From: JAWAPU01 sp038894275
GTDB taxonomy: Archaea; Nanobdellota; Nanobdellia; UBA10117
DNA: 12,224 nt
Reading direction: 5' to 3'
Assembly: GCA_038894275.1 (NCBI GenBank)
Contig: JAWAPU010000014.1
Coordinates: 1-12,224 of the forward strand
Part shown: positions 1 to 6,912 of the stretch, piece by piece
How positions within the stretch are numbered: position 1 is the first letter of the stretch
How the letters are laid out: every line of letters begins with the position of its first letter
Notes under the pieces: model-generated
Told to the model about the DNA's origin: nothing
The model's input: only the letters and a program-made list of their open reading frames with translations
The model's database searches: none
Position numbers and translations under genes: made by a program

Positions 1-363
1 TTCGTTTTTTTTGACTAGAGAAAGCATTCTTTTTCTTTCTGCATGATTTCCTTTTGCCCACATTATTTTTTTTACATCTAACTTAAAACTGCAATTTAAT
101 TCTTTATGTAAAGTTTCTGTAATGTTTAAACCGGCAATATGTTCTATTTTTGGCTTTCTATAAACTCCAAAAATTCCTTTTTGTAAAAAAACAGCTTTTA
201 CATAAGGATAAATTTTCAAAATTGCATTGCCAATTTCTTTTTTGTATTTCTCAGCTTTTTTATTCAATTTTAAAAGTAAAATTTGTCCTAGTACATGGTA
301 ACTTGCTGGCAAAATTTCTGTTGACAAATCAACTTCTTTCGCTAGCAATTGTTTAAATTTCAT
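1..363 (-). CDS. tRNA (guanine-37) methyltransferase family protein, Trm5/TYW2-like (partial; 3' end outside window)
   Basis: The frame is open from an ATG at 363 down to the left edge, giving 121 residues; the C-terminal part, with most of the SAM-binding fold, lies outside. What is visible matches the N-terminal and linker part of archaeal Trm5/TYW2 enzymes. A G-[IV]-[FY]-G-V-Y/RK segment leads to KIEHIAGLN (about residues 75-83), comparable to ELEHLAGEN in Methanocaldococcus Trm5. DVKKIMWAKGNHAERKRM follows, the family's start-of-fold motif with the KGN...ER pattern. Members methylate N1 of G37 in tRNA or transfer an aminocarboxypropyl group in wyosine synthesis. The missing part would decide which, so no symbol is given. 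The ATG overlaps the upstream gene's TGA (ATGA), so translation is probably coupled in an operon with the two genes at 360-2133. Confidence 0.85.
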   Translation of the reverse strand, partial: MKFKQLLAKEVDLSTEILPASYHVLGQILLLKLNKKAEKYKKEIGNAILKIYPYVKAVFLQKGIFGVYRKPKIEHIAGLNITETLHKELNCSFKLDVKKIMWAKGNHAERKRMLSLVKKNE

Positions 364-1436
364 TTTGGTAAAAAGTAAATAATAATATCGGCGATAAACA
401 AAAGAACAATCATTACTTCTAAAATTATTAAAAGAAAATTATTAGCTCGTTCATAGAGCGAAGTATATATACTTTCTATAACTTTTAATTTTTCGTCTAT
501 GGCTGCTCTAAGTTCAGAAATATAAAATTTAGACGTCGCTGCTCGGAAAACTTTTGCCAAATAAAGGTCACCAAATAATTTCAAAGTGTCTGTTAATTTG
601 TCTAAAATTTCTATAACATCTAATTTTACTTTTGTCAATTCATATAAAACTTTATAGGTTTTAAGCGGTTTTGTTATATCGGAATATGCGCTTTCTAAAG
701 CAGAATCTAAAATAAAATTAAAATTTCTTAATTCTACCAATAAAGCCAAAGAGTATTCCAAAACATCCAAAACATCGTAACTTTGTCTTGGGTCGTAGAT
801 AAATGCAGCTTGCCAATTTATTATTGCAATTTCATCTTCATAATAGCTCAGTACATGTTTTAACGAGTCTTCTATCTCTTGTTCACTTAAACGACTTTTT
901 TCGCAAAGAATAATTTTTGCAAGATCGTATTTTGCTGTCTCAAGCAAACTTTTCGCAGTGTAGTTTTTTTCTAAAGATTTTGCTGAAACAATTATATAAT
1001 TATCCCAAAACTCTAATTTCTCTTGAGGTTTTATTAAGAATTGCTTAATCTCTTTCAATAAAATCTTTACTTCGTCTTTTGCCAATTTGTCTAGATTTTT
1101 ATTTTTTGCTAATTGATATGTCAAAACTGCAATATCTTTTAAATCTCCTGAAAAAGGTATTTGAAAAAATAAAGAAACGACTCCAAAATCAAATAATTTA
1201 GCTTTCAAATTTGCGACGTATTTCTTTTTGCCTATTTTTATTTGACGTTTGCCAAGCCTTACAAGCAAAGGAGGAACTTTATATTGGACATATTCAGGCA
1301 TAAGCCTTTCACATTTTATAGCAAATTGTTCTGGTTTTTTCCCAAAAATAGTTTCTATTTTTTCTAAAACGATTTCATAAGCTACATCAAAACAATAATA
1401 TACAAATAGATCACCTTTTTTTACTGTTACTGCCAT
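360..1436 (-). CDS. RMD1/DUF155-like tail-anchored conserved protein, function unknown
   Basis: This is a 358-residue protein with no signal peptide and one strongly hydrophobic segment near the C-terminus (about residues 336-356, FLLIILEVMIVLLFIADI), followed by a short LPK tail. Before it lies a long helical, probably coiled-coil region. Features I recognise from bacterial and archaeal relatives of the RMD1/DUF155 group are an FDFGVVSL motif (about residues 83-90), a VLEYSLALLVELRNF helix, LKLFGDLYLAKVF, and a final E-KL--I--IY--L helix leading into an LE-x(2)-IVLLF membrane anchor. The family's biochemical role is unknown; the yeast homologue is mitochondrial and membrane-associated. The gene begins 1 nt after the DUF72 stop and ends in an ATGA overlap with the methyltransferase gene, so the three are almost certainly one transcript. 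The exact family assignment is moderately sure, while the topology is clear. Confidence 0.7.
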   Translation of the reverse strand: MAVTVKKGDLFVYYCFDVAYEIVLEKIETIFGKKPEQFAIKCERLMPEYVQYKVPPLLVRLGKRQIKIGKKKYVANLKAKLFDFGVVSLFFQIPFSGDLKDIAVLTYQLAKNKNLDKLAKDEVKILLKEIKQFLIKPQEKLEFWDNYIIVSAKSLEKNYTAKSLLETAKYDLAKIILCEKSRLSEQEIEDSLKHVLSYYEDEIAIINWQAAFIYDPRQSYDVLDVLEYSLALLVELRNFNFILDSALESAYSDITKPLKTYKVLYELTKVKLDVIEILDKLTDTLKLFGDLYLAKVFRAATSKFYISELRAAIDEKLKVIESIYTSLYERANNFLLIILEVMIVLLFIADIIIYFLPK

Positions 1437-1437
1437 A

Positions 1438-2133
1438 TTAATTTTTTTGTTTCAAGGTTTTAAACATTTTTTGCGCATTTTTAAGCATGTCATGATCATT
1501 ATTAAAAAATATATATGCTTTTTTAGGGTTTATAGCTGTAATTTTTTCTGCAATTTCGTTAAGTTCTTTGCCAGAATAACAATGTGAATACCAAAATGTT
1601 CGCCCATGCATCCTGACATAAACTAAATTATCCGAATTAAAAATAACTTTCGGAAAATCAGGACTATCTACCGAAACAAGTGTTAAACCTAAATTTTTCG
1701 CCCAGTTTTCTATTTCTGTAGAAAACCAAGTTTGATGTCTTGGCTCTAATGCGAATCTTTCTTTTAATTTTGTTTTTTTATAAAATTTAGCAATCTTATC
1801 TTTCATTTTTTCAGAACAAGAAGGCGGTAATTGAAATAAGTAAAAATCTATATTTTCTTTAATTGGTTCAAATAAAGCTTCAAATTTTTTCCAAATTTGA
1901 AATGCCTTTGTGCTAAATTTGAATTGATGAGTTATTAGTCTATTAACTTTTATCGACCATCTTAAACTTTTGCCTTTTTTCGCCCAGCTTTTTACTTGGT
2001 TTGGAAAAGGAAATCTATAGAAACTCGCGTTTAACTCTATGGCATTTAATTTGGAATTTTTTACATACCAATCTAAACTTCTTTCTAAATTCCAGTCATA
2101 ATACCATCCGCTACAACCGCAAAATACCTCCAT
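1438..2133 (-). CDS. DUF72 family protein (YecE-like, TIM-barrel)
   Basis: A 231-residue protein with the complete DUF72 pattern: GCSGWYYDWN at the N-terminus, AIELNASFYRFP (about 31-42), the SIKVNRLITH strand (about 60-69), YLFQLPPS (about 98-105), ALEPRHQTWF (about 128-137), VSVDSPDFP, YVRMHGRTFWYSHCYSGKEL (about 172-191), and near the end YIFFNNDHDMLKNA. The predicted fold is a TIM barrel. Family members are widespread in bacteria and archaea, but no reaction is firmly established; conserved acidic and histidine residues suggest an enzyme. It is the first gene of a three-gene minus-strand operon and its ATG lies 26 nt from the centre of a palindromic TATA element, consistent with a leaderless message. 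Its length is close to the family's usual 230-250 residues. Confidence 0.93.
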   Translation of the reverse strand: MEVFCGCSGWYYDWNLERSLDWYVKNSKLNAIELNASFYRFPFPNQVKSWAKKGKSLRWSIKVNRLITHQFKFSTKAFQIWKKFEALFEPIKENIDFYLFQLPPSCSEKMKDKIAKFYKKTKLKERFALEPRHQTWFSTEIENWAKNLGLTLVSVDSPDFPKVIFNSDNLVYVRMHGRTFWYSHCYSGKELNEIAEKITAINPKKAYIFFNNDHDMLKNAQKMFKTLKQKN

Positions 2134-2151
2134 TTCATTAAAATAAAACCA

Positions 2152-2166
2152 AAGATTTTAAATCTT
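2152..2166. promoter_or_regulatory. Palindromic TATA element serving two divergent leaderless genes
   Basis: AAGATTTTAAATCTT is a perfect 7-bp inverted repeat around a single T at 2159, containing TTTTAAAT. The first base of the dph2-N ATG (2185) and the first base of the DUF72 ATG (2133) are each exactly 26 nt from this centre. That is the spacing expected between an archaeal TATA box and the transcription start, so one TBP site may drive both directions and both mRNAs would begin at or near the start codon. The 51-bp gap has no other TATA-like element with suitable spacing for either gene. On the plus side it is preceded by ACCAAAG, a plausible BRE. It is inferred from sequence and spacing only. 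Confidence 0.7.
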
Positions 2167-2184
2167 ATTTCTTAAAATAAATAT

Positions 2185-2472
2185 ATGGATTATGATTTAA
2201 AACTTGAAAAAATAGTTAAAGAAGTAAAAAAATCAAAAGCAAAAAAAATTTGTCTGCAACTTCCAGATGGATTAAAAGCAAATGCAGATGAAATTGTAAA
2301 AAATTTGCAGAAAAAATTTAATAAAGAAAAACTTTCTGTAGAAATTTGGCTTTGGGCAGGAAGCAATTTCGGTGCTTGCGACATACCTTTTTATCTCTCA
2401 AAATATAATTTTGATTTAATTATAAATTTTGGACATCTGAAGTTTGGGAAAAAATTTACTTTTAAAAAGTGA
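2185..2472 (+). CDS. dph2: Diphthamide synthase Dph2, N-terminal domain only (split gene, part 1)
   Basis: The 95 residues correspond to domain 1 of archaeal Dph2: KICLQLPDGLK (about 21-31), then NFGACD (61-66) containing the first iron-sulfur ligand cysteine (C65, equivalent to Cys59 of Pyrococcus horikoshii Dph2), and DLIINFGH (77-84), equivalent to ALIHLGH. Normal Dph2 is about 330-340 residues; this frame stops about 11 residues after GH and the following DNA encodes an unrelated membrane protein. The missing domains 2 and 3 are found at 8654-9346, same strand. Dph2 cleaves SAM by noncanonical radical chemistry to transfer a 3-amino-3-carboxypropyl group to a histidine of EF-2. The gene has its own TATA element 26 nt upstream and a normal ATG. 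A relic is possible, but the frame is intact and the cysteine is kept. Confidence 0.9.
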   Translation: MDYDLKLEKIVKEVKKSKAKKICLQLPDGLKANADEIVKNLQKKFNKEKLSVEIWLWAGSNFGACDIPFYLSKYNFDLIINFGHLKFGKKFTFKK

Positions 2473-2518
2473 TAAAACAAAATTAAAAAGCATTTTTTTT
2501 AAATGAATTTACTTAAAA

Positions 2519-2523
2519 GGAGG
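2519..2523 (+). promoter_or_regulatory. Strong Shine-Dalgarno site fixing the start at 2533
   Basis: GGAGG lies 9 nt before the ATG at 2533. An in-frame upstream ATG at 2503 would place this site inside the coding region and add the charged stretch MNLLKRRMRK ahead of a clean membrane-protein start, so 2533 is preferred. Such sites are rare in this window; most genes have none. Confidence 0.75.
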
Positions 2524-2532
2524 ATGCGAAAA

Positions 2533-2820
2533 ATGGCTTTTTTAGAAGGCGTATTGGGAATCGGTGTAGGAATTTTAGTAGGCCTTGCTTTGCTAAAGTA
2601 CAGCGGCTACGTTGAAACATTGAAAAAAGAATTGGGTTACATAGCATCTGGTGCAGTATTTTTAATATTGGCTGCAACTTTAGAGCCAATATCGATTGCA
2701 ATACCATCGATAGCGACTGCAGTAAGCTGGATTAACATTATTTTCTTAGTGATAGCATTTATACTAGTATTAATTGGTGCGATATCAATGGCCATACAGA
2801 TCTTTAGCAAGTTAAAGTAA
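2533..2820 (+). CDS. Small three-helix membrane protein, function unknown
   Basis: With the start set by the GGAGG site, the protein is 95 residues long, beginning MAFLEGVLGIGVG. Three hydrophobic segments are visible: about residues 4-21 (glycine-rich, GVLGIGVGILVGLALL), 36-51 (GYIASGAVFLILAATL) and 65-90 (INIIFLVIAFILVLIGAIS), joined by a short charged loop (YVETLKKELG) and ending in KLK. No soluble domain or catalytic motif is present and I do not recognise a family. It lies 60 nt after the dph2-N stop and may be co-transcribed with it, although its strong ribosome-binding site is unlike the head genes nearby. A T-rich stretch follows it. A role at the membrane is all that can be inferred. 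Confidence 0.8.
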   Translation: MAFLEGVLGIGVGILVGLALLKYSGYVETLKKELGYIASGAVFLILAATLEPISIAIPSIATAVSWINIIFLVIAFILVLIGAISMAIQIFSKLK

Positions 2821-2832
2821 AGTTACGACAAA

Positions 2833-2860
2833 TTTTATTTTATTTTTATTTTTGAATTTT
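2833..2860 (+). terminator. T-rich probable archaeal terminator
   Basis: Just after the small membrane protein gene, repeated runs of four or five T (TTTTATTTTATTTTTATTTTT) occur without a GC hairpin. Archaeal RNA polymerases terminate at such oligo-T stretches. The flanking DNA is also very AT-rich, so specificity is limited. Confidence 0.45.
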
Positions 2861-2877
2861 AAAATAAATTTTTTCAG

Positions 2878-2897
2878 AGTTCAGAAAAGTTCAGAAA
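2878..2897 (+). repeat. Tandem 10-bp repeat AGTTCAGAAA x2 upstream of the surface-protein promoter
   Basis: AGTTCAGAAA occurs twice with no spacer, a 10-bp (one helical turn) period, in the 171-bp gap between the small membrane protein and the large surface protein, about 66 bp upstream of the TATA box at 2963. A third partial copy (TTTTCAGAG) precedes it. The rest of the gap is A/T low-complexity sequence. This could be a regulator site, but short repeats in AT-rich DNA also arise by chance. Confidence 0.35.
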
Positions 2898-2962
2898 TTA
2901 TTAAATTTAAATTAAATACAAATTAATATAAAATAAAATAAATTAAAAAAAATTAAAAAAAA

Positions 2963-2970
2963 TTTATAAA
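2963..2970 (+). promoter_or_regulatory. TATA box for the surface-protein gene
   Basis: TTTATAAA is centred about 25.5 nt before the ATG at 2992 and preceded by an A-run that could act as BRE. No ribosome-binding site precedes the ATG, so a leaderless transcript starting at or near the A of ATG is likely. Confidence 0.7.
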
Positions 2971-2991
2971 GGATAAAAGAAAAAACAAAAC

Positions 2992-5748
2992 ATGGCCACA
3001 TTTAATAAAAAAGCTTCTTTAGCCACAATAATTTTTATTTTGTTTTTAATGGCTGGAATTTTAGTTTTTGGAAAATATTTAAGTGGTTATGCTGCTTTTC
3101 AAGTTTCACAAGATCAACAATGTACAGGTACGCCTGTATTGACTTTAAACGCTACTAGCGCGTCTCCAGACGTGCGGATGCAAGCAAATGTTTCAAATTT
3201 GAGCAATTGTCAAAATATTAATGCGTCTCTATGGCAATGGTATGAAGGGGGCACATATTATATTAATTCTACTAATTGCTTAAATACATATTGTATTATG
3301 AACTTTCAGGTGCCTACTTCTTTTGGAAAGTATAATTACTCTGCATGGGTAGATAAAAATCAGAACAAGTTTCCAGACCTTGGTGAAATTTCAAATAACG
3401 CCACGCTTATAATAGCTCAAGCTCCCGTGTCTCAAATTTCTCCGAATGAAACATATGTAAATACAGAAACAACTTTTGGGGCTGAAATTTCGTCTGATGT
3501 TGAAAGGTGTTGGTTTTATTGGGATGGGAAGAATATTAGTGAAATGCGTTATGCTTCTATTCCTCCAGGAAAAGCTTCAGCCCTGATTGAATACACACCT
3601 CAATCTTTTGGAACTCATAAAGCATATGCAAATTGTACAAACGGTACGCATTGGTTTTATAATGAAACGAATATTTTAGTGAAATGTAACGGAATTATAA
3701 ATTGTGAGTTAATCCCGGAAACTGTAGATAGAAATGGCGTAGTCATGGCAAATGTAACCATGAGCGAAGGAAATTGCAGTGGCTTAAAAGTTGAATTAAA
3801 GAAAGGAGATAATTGTTTAACCTCATCAATAGGTGCTGCTAATATAAATGATAATAATACCGCAAGTATTCGATTTACAGCACCATCCTCCATTGGATCT
3901 TATAATTATACAATTTGTGCAGATTTAACCTTAAATGGAACATACGATTCTGGAGAATTTATAACAAAAACATTAAAAGTGATACCATGCGTTTACTCAA
4001 ATCCTGGAATTTCTGCATATCCGAAAGAACACGATACTCAAGCAGGAAATGTTGTTTTCTATAAAATTGAAATAGAAAATAAAGATAATTGCGTAAGCAA
4101 ATTTAATTTAAATACATCATGTGTTGAAAATTTTGATTGCAAATTTTATCCTTCTTCCTTAACTTTGCATGAAAAAGAAAAAGGAACTTCAGTTTTAGCA
4201 ATTAAGTCTAACGAAACAATTAGTAACATACAATATGTAACAGTTACGGCTAATGTTAGCAACAATGCAAATTCTTCTTTCTGGAATTCGACTCAGGTAA
4301 ATTATATTCTTGTAGCTGCATGTGAGAATAAAAGTCCAAGAGTGGCCTTATCTCCTGAAAATTTAACAATATTTGTTAGAAGCAATAAAAATGCAAGTAT
4401 TGAAATTTTCAACGAAGATGCATCTTGTTCAAATTCCTATAATGTAAGCGTAGAGTGCCCAGACGGAGTAGAATGCGTGCTTTATCCGTCTAATTTGCTT
4501 TCTGTTGGAAAAAGAGGTGCTGAAAGCATAGATTTACTGCTCAATGCTAGCGAAGAAGCTGTTGCTGGTGATTATGAAATAAAAATACAAGTTAAAGACG
4601 TTAACACAAACTTTACAACAAATGTTACGTTGCCAGTTACAATAATAAGCGAATGTTCAGACGAAGACAAAGATAATTATTCCCCAGAAGGCGGACCTTG
4701 CGGAGAAATAGATTGTGATGATACAAACCCAAACGTCCATCCTGGTGCAATAGCATATTGCATTTCAGAAATTGATGCTAATTGTAACAATATAACCGAT
4801 AAATTAGAAAGCGGTTGTAATAAAAGTGCTCCGTTAGAAGATCAAATTTTGCCAAAATGGAAAGCAGGAGATGGTAAATGCGATACTTGGGCAGGCGAGA
4901 ATAGCTCCAATAGTCCAGCAGATTGCGCACCACAAACACCCACTCAAAAATGCGGGAATAACAAAAGAGAAACTGGAGAAGACTGCGATGGCACTGATGA
5001 TGCAGCTTGTCCGGGTCTTTGTACGGAGACATGCAAATGTCCTTTCATGATAGGAGATGGTATTTGTAGCGAAGCAGCGGGTGAAACTAGTGCAATAAGC
5101 ACAGATTGTAAAAAACCTTCACTTTTGCCAATCATTTTAATTGTCATAATAGTAAGTTTGGCAGGAGTTTTAGGAGCAATCTTCTTTATGAGAAAAAAGA
5201 CATTAGAAAATTTAAGCGAAGTGCATGGTGTAAGTACTTACGAGCCCGGAAAAGATCTTGGGCCTGCTGTAGATAATATGTTGGCAGAAGGATTCTCCCC
5301 TTCCGAAATTTCTAAACACTTGAGTTCGGGAGGCTGGCCACAAAATTCTATCAATAAAGTTTTTGCAAATGCTTCTGCAACGCAAACCGAACTCTTTAAA
5401 CTAGCAGAAGAACATAATGTACATGTGCCAAGCACAGAACTCAGGTCTCTAAAAAGATATGTTAAAAAATGTTTAGATTTAGGATATACACCTACTCAAA
5501 TTAAAACAGCATTACTATCTGCAGATTGGCCTGAATATGCGGTAGATGATGTATTAAGCGATTATACTTCAAAACATATAAAAGAGCATGCAAAAAAGAA
5601 AAAAGTGTTAAAACCAACTGCAGATCTTGATGAATTAAAAAAATATGTAAAAGAAGAATTAGATGAGGGTCACACGCCAGAACAAATTAAAGAAGAGCTG
5701 TTAAAAGCGGGTTGGGAAGAAGATAAAATAAAAGAAGTTTTACCATAA
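2992..5748 (+). CDS. Large surface glycoprotein with Ig-like domains, MopE-type motif, one membrane span and a cytoplasmic helical-repeat tail
   Basis: A 918-residue protein. An N-terminal hydrophobic segment (about 9-32) acts as signal or anchor. Residues about 40-330 hold beta-rich domains, two alike (each ending SxGxYNY...D-x-G-E). About 332-555 are two NEW3/COG1470-like repeats. A MopE-type metal-binding motif with DxDxDNY...DCDD...PGA lies at 557-586. Cysteine-rich GDGxC...GE...DC segments follow (626-645, 688-706) around a CDG...CPGLC...CKC block. A membrane helix spans about 710-733 before RKK. The tail has three helical repeats (756-795, 816-857, 878-918), consensus L--YV---L--G-TP-QI---L--AGW----I--VL. 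About 30 N-x-S/T sequons lie before the helix and only one after, supporting an outside N-terminal part. It is probably an adhesin or cell-surface receptor; the ligand is unknown. A TATA box sits at 2963. Confidence 0.88.
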   Translation: MATFNKKASLATIIFILFLMAGILVFGKYLSGYAAFQVSQDQQCTGTPVLTLNATSASPDVRMQANVSNLSNCQNINASLWQWYEGGTYYINSTNCLNTYCIMNFQVPTSFGKYNYSAWVDKNQNKFPDLGEISNNATLIIAQAPVSQISPNETYVNTETTFGAEISSDVERCWFYWDGKNISEMRYASIPPGKASALIEYTPQSFGTHKAYANCTNGTHWFYNETNILVKCNGIINCELIPETVDRNGVVMANVTMSEGNCSGLKVELKKGDNCLTSSIGAANINDNNTASIRFTAPSSIGSYNYTICADLTLNGTYDSGEFITKTLKVIPCVYSNPGISAYPKEHDTQAGNVVFYKIEIENKDNCVSKFNLNTSCVENFDCKFYPSSLTLHEKEKGTSVLAIKSNETISNIQYVTVTANVSNNANSSFWNSTQVNYILVAACENKSPRVALSPENLTIFVRSNKNASIEIFNEDASCSNSYNVSVECPDGVECVLYPSNLLSVGKRGAESIDLLLNASEEAVAGDYEIKIQVKDVNTNFTTNVTLPVTIISECSDEDKDNYSPEGGPCGEIDCDDTNPNVHPGAIAYCISEIDANCNNITDKLESGCNKSAPLEDQILPKWKAGDGKCDTWAGENSSNSPADCAPQTPTQKCGNNKRETGEDCDGTDDAACPGLCTETCKCPFMIGDGICSEAAGETSAISTDCKKPSLLPIILIVIIVSLAGVLGAIFFMRKKTLENLSEVHGVSTYEPGKDLGPAVDNMLAEGFSPSEISKHLSSGGWPQNSINKVFANASATQTELFKLAEEHNVHVPSTELRSLKRYVKKCLDLGYTPTQIKTALLSADWPEYAVDDVLSDYTSKHIKEHAKKKKVLKPTADLDELKKYVKEELDEGHTPEQIKEELLKAGWEEDKIKEVLP
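5257..5745 (+). repeat. Three protein-level helical repeats (about 40 residues each) in the cytoplasmic tail
   Basis: Copies are encoded at about 5257-5376, 5437-5562 and 5623-5745. Shared positions are a leading L, YV or AV, a G followed by [FYH][ST]P, an I four residues later (PSEI, PTQI, PEQI), then a [AG][GD]W turn and a closing hydrophobic helix. The third copy is the most regular and the first the most diverged. DNA identity between copies is low, so these are old protein repeats and not recent duplications. I recall similar GW-containing helices in other DPANN membrane proteins; their partner is unknown. Confidence 0.75.
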
Positions 5749-5763
5749 TTTTGTTTAATTACT

Positions 5764-6912
5764 ATGAAAGAATTCTTTAAAGCAAATACGATTTTATTCT
5801 TTGTTTTATTGGGAAATGGGTTGGCTACGGCACTTCTTTCAGTCTATTTTGCAAGCATAGGAATTAGTTTAACTAATATAGGTGCAATATTTTCAATTGG
5901 AACTATGGCAGCAGGATTTCTTAGAATACCTGTTGGTGCTTTTGTAGACAAATATGGAAGAAAAAGTTTTCTTATGATTGGCACTATTGGCTACACTATT
6001 TTTGCCATAGGTCTTTGTTTAGTTATTTCAATACCTTATTTTGTTTTTCTTAATTTTTTAGTTGAACTTTCTGGTGCAATTTTTTGGACTGCGTGGAGTG
6101 CATATTTTTTTGATATTTTAGAAAAAAATAAAGAAGGAGAAGGTTTTGCAACAAGAAATATGGTTATGTATTTAGCCATGACCTTTTCTCCTGTTTTAGC
6201 AGGAATCATAGCATCTAATTTGGGTTTTACTAATTTATTCATTATTGCTGCAACAGTTTCGTTGCTAGCATTATTTTTATGTTTAACAATAAAAGATCAT
6301 AATCAAATAAAAATCTCATTTGTAAAAGAATATTTAGATGTAATTAAAATTAAAAAATTACGGAGATTAATTATTTTATTATCTTCTTTAGATTTTGTTT
6401 TCGTTTTTTGGTCCATATTTATGCCTATTTGGTTAAAAAATCAAGGCGTTTCCTTAGAAGCAATTGGTGCGTTGTTGTCTATAAATTTGCTTTTTTGTGC
6501 ACTGATGCAAAGACCGTTAGGAAAAGCAATTGATTCATACAATTTAAATAAAATTGTTATTCCAGGAGCAATGCTTTTTGTCGTAGGAAGTATTTTATTT
6601 TTTACATTTAGAAACTTTCTTTCTTATGCAATAAATAGAATGATTGTCGGTATTTCTTCGGATATGATTTATTGGCCAGGTACGGCGAGGGTTGCAAAAA
6701 TTGCACCGAAAAAAGAACATGGCGTAATTGTTGCAGTAGTTTTTGGCATTTCTACGATATTTAGAGGTATCGGTTCTTTAATTGGGGGCATTTTAACAAA
6801 TTATTTTGGCATTGATTTAATTTTACCAAGCGCATCCATAATATTTTTTATTTTTACAATTTTAATGTTGAAGCAAACAAAATTATTTAAATCTGCTAAA
6901 TTCAAATTTTGA
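5764..6912 (+). CDS. Major facilitator superfamily (MFS) transporter
   Basis: A 382-residue, highly hydrophobic protein with about 12 predicted helices, normal for MFS. The loop between helices 2 and 3 carries the signature GAFVDKYGRKS (58-68), matching G-x(3)-D-[RK]-x-G-R-[RK]. The central loop (about residues 178-200, KDHNQIKISFVKEYLDVIKIKKLRR) separates the two six-helix halves. The second half has a weaker equivalent, QRPLGKAIDSYNLNK (about 252-266). The substrate cannot be read from sequence. The gene starts 15 nt after the surface-protein stop without a ribosome-binding site, and its TGA is immediately followed by the ATG of the CTP synthase gene with no gap. That strongly suggests co-transcription and perhaps a link to nucleotide or nucleoside supply, although this is inference. 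Confidence 0.9.
   Translation: MKEFFKANTILFFVLLGNGLATALLSVYFASIGISLTNIGAIFSIGTMAAGFLRIPVGAFVDKYGRKSFLMIGTIGYTIFAIGLCLVISIPYFVFLNFLVELSGAIFWTAWSAYFFDILEKNKEGEGFATRNMVMYLAMTFSPVLAGIIASNLGFTNLFIIAATVSLLALFLCLTIKDHNQIKISFVKEYLDVIKIKKLRRLIILLSSLDFVFVFWSIFMPIWLKNQGVSLEAIGALLSINLLFCALMQRPLGKAIDSYNLNKIVIPGAMLFVVGSILFFTFRNFLSYAINRMIVGISSDMIYWPGTARVAKIAPKKEHGVIVAVVFGISTIFRGIGSLIGGILTNYFGIDLILPSASIIFFIFTILMLKQTKLFKSAKFKF

Noticed and set aside
150..356. Plus-strand 68-codon frame
   Set aside because: It lies opposite the methyltransferase frame, which has clear family motifs; its own translation is low in complexity and unlike any known protein.
2453..2523. Near-repeat AATTTACTTTTAAAAAG / AATTTACTTAAAAGG as a target-site duplication at the block edge
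   Set aside because: Imperfect, very AT-rich and both copies lie on the same side of the block; the far junction near 8640 has no match.
2473..2530. A simple frameshift or sequencing error truncating dph2 at 2472
   Set aside because: No Dph2 domain 2 or 3 sequence follows in any frame; a membrane-protein gene begins within 60 nt. The missing part is found intact at 8654.
2503..2532. ATG at 2503 as the start of the small membrane protein
   Set aside because: It would bury the GGAGG site (2519-2523) in the coding region; ATG at 2533 is 9 nt after it and gives a clean protein start.
4660..4750. Dockerin or EF-hand domain in the surface protein
   Set aside because: The DxDxDNY...DCDD...PGA layout matches the MopE-type metal-binding motif; the paired helices of a dockerin are missing.
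4778..5147. Minus-strand frames opposite the surface-protein gene
   Set aside because: They mirror the coding sequence of the cysteine-rich and membrane region and show no motif of their own.
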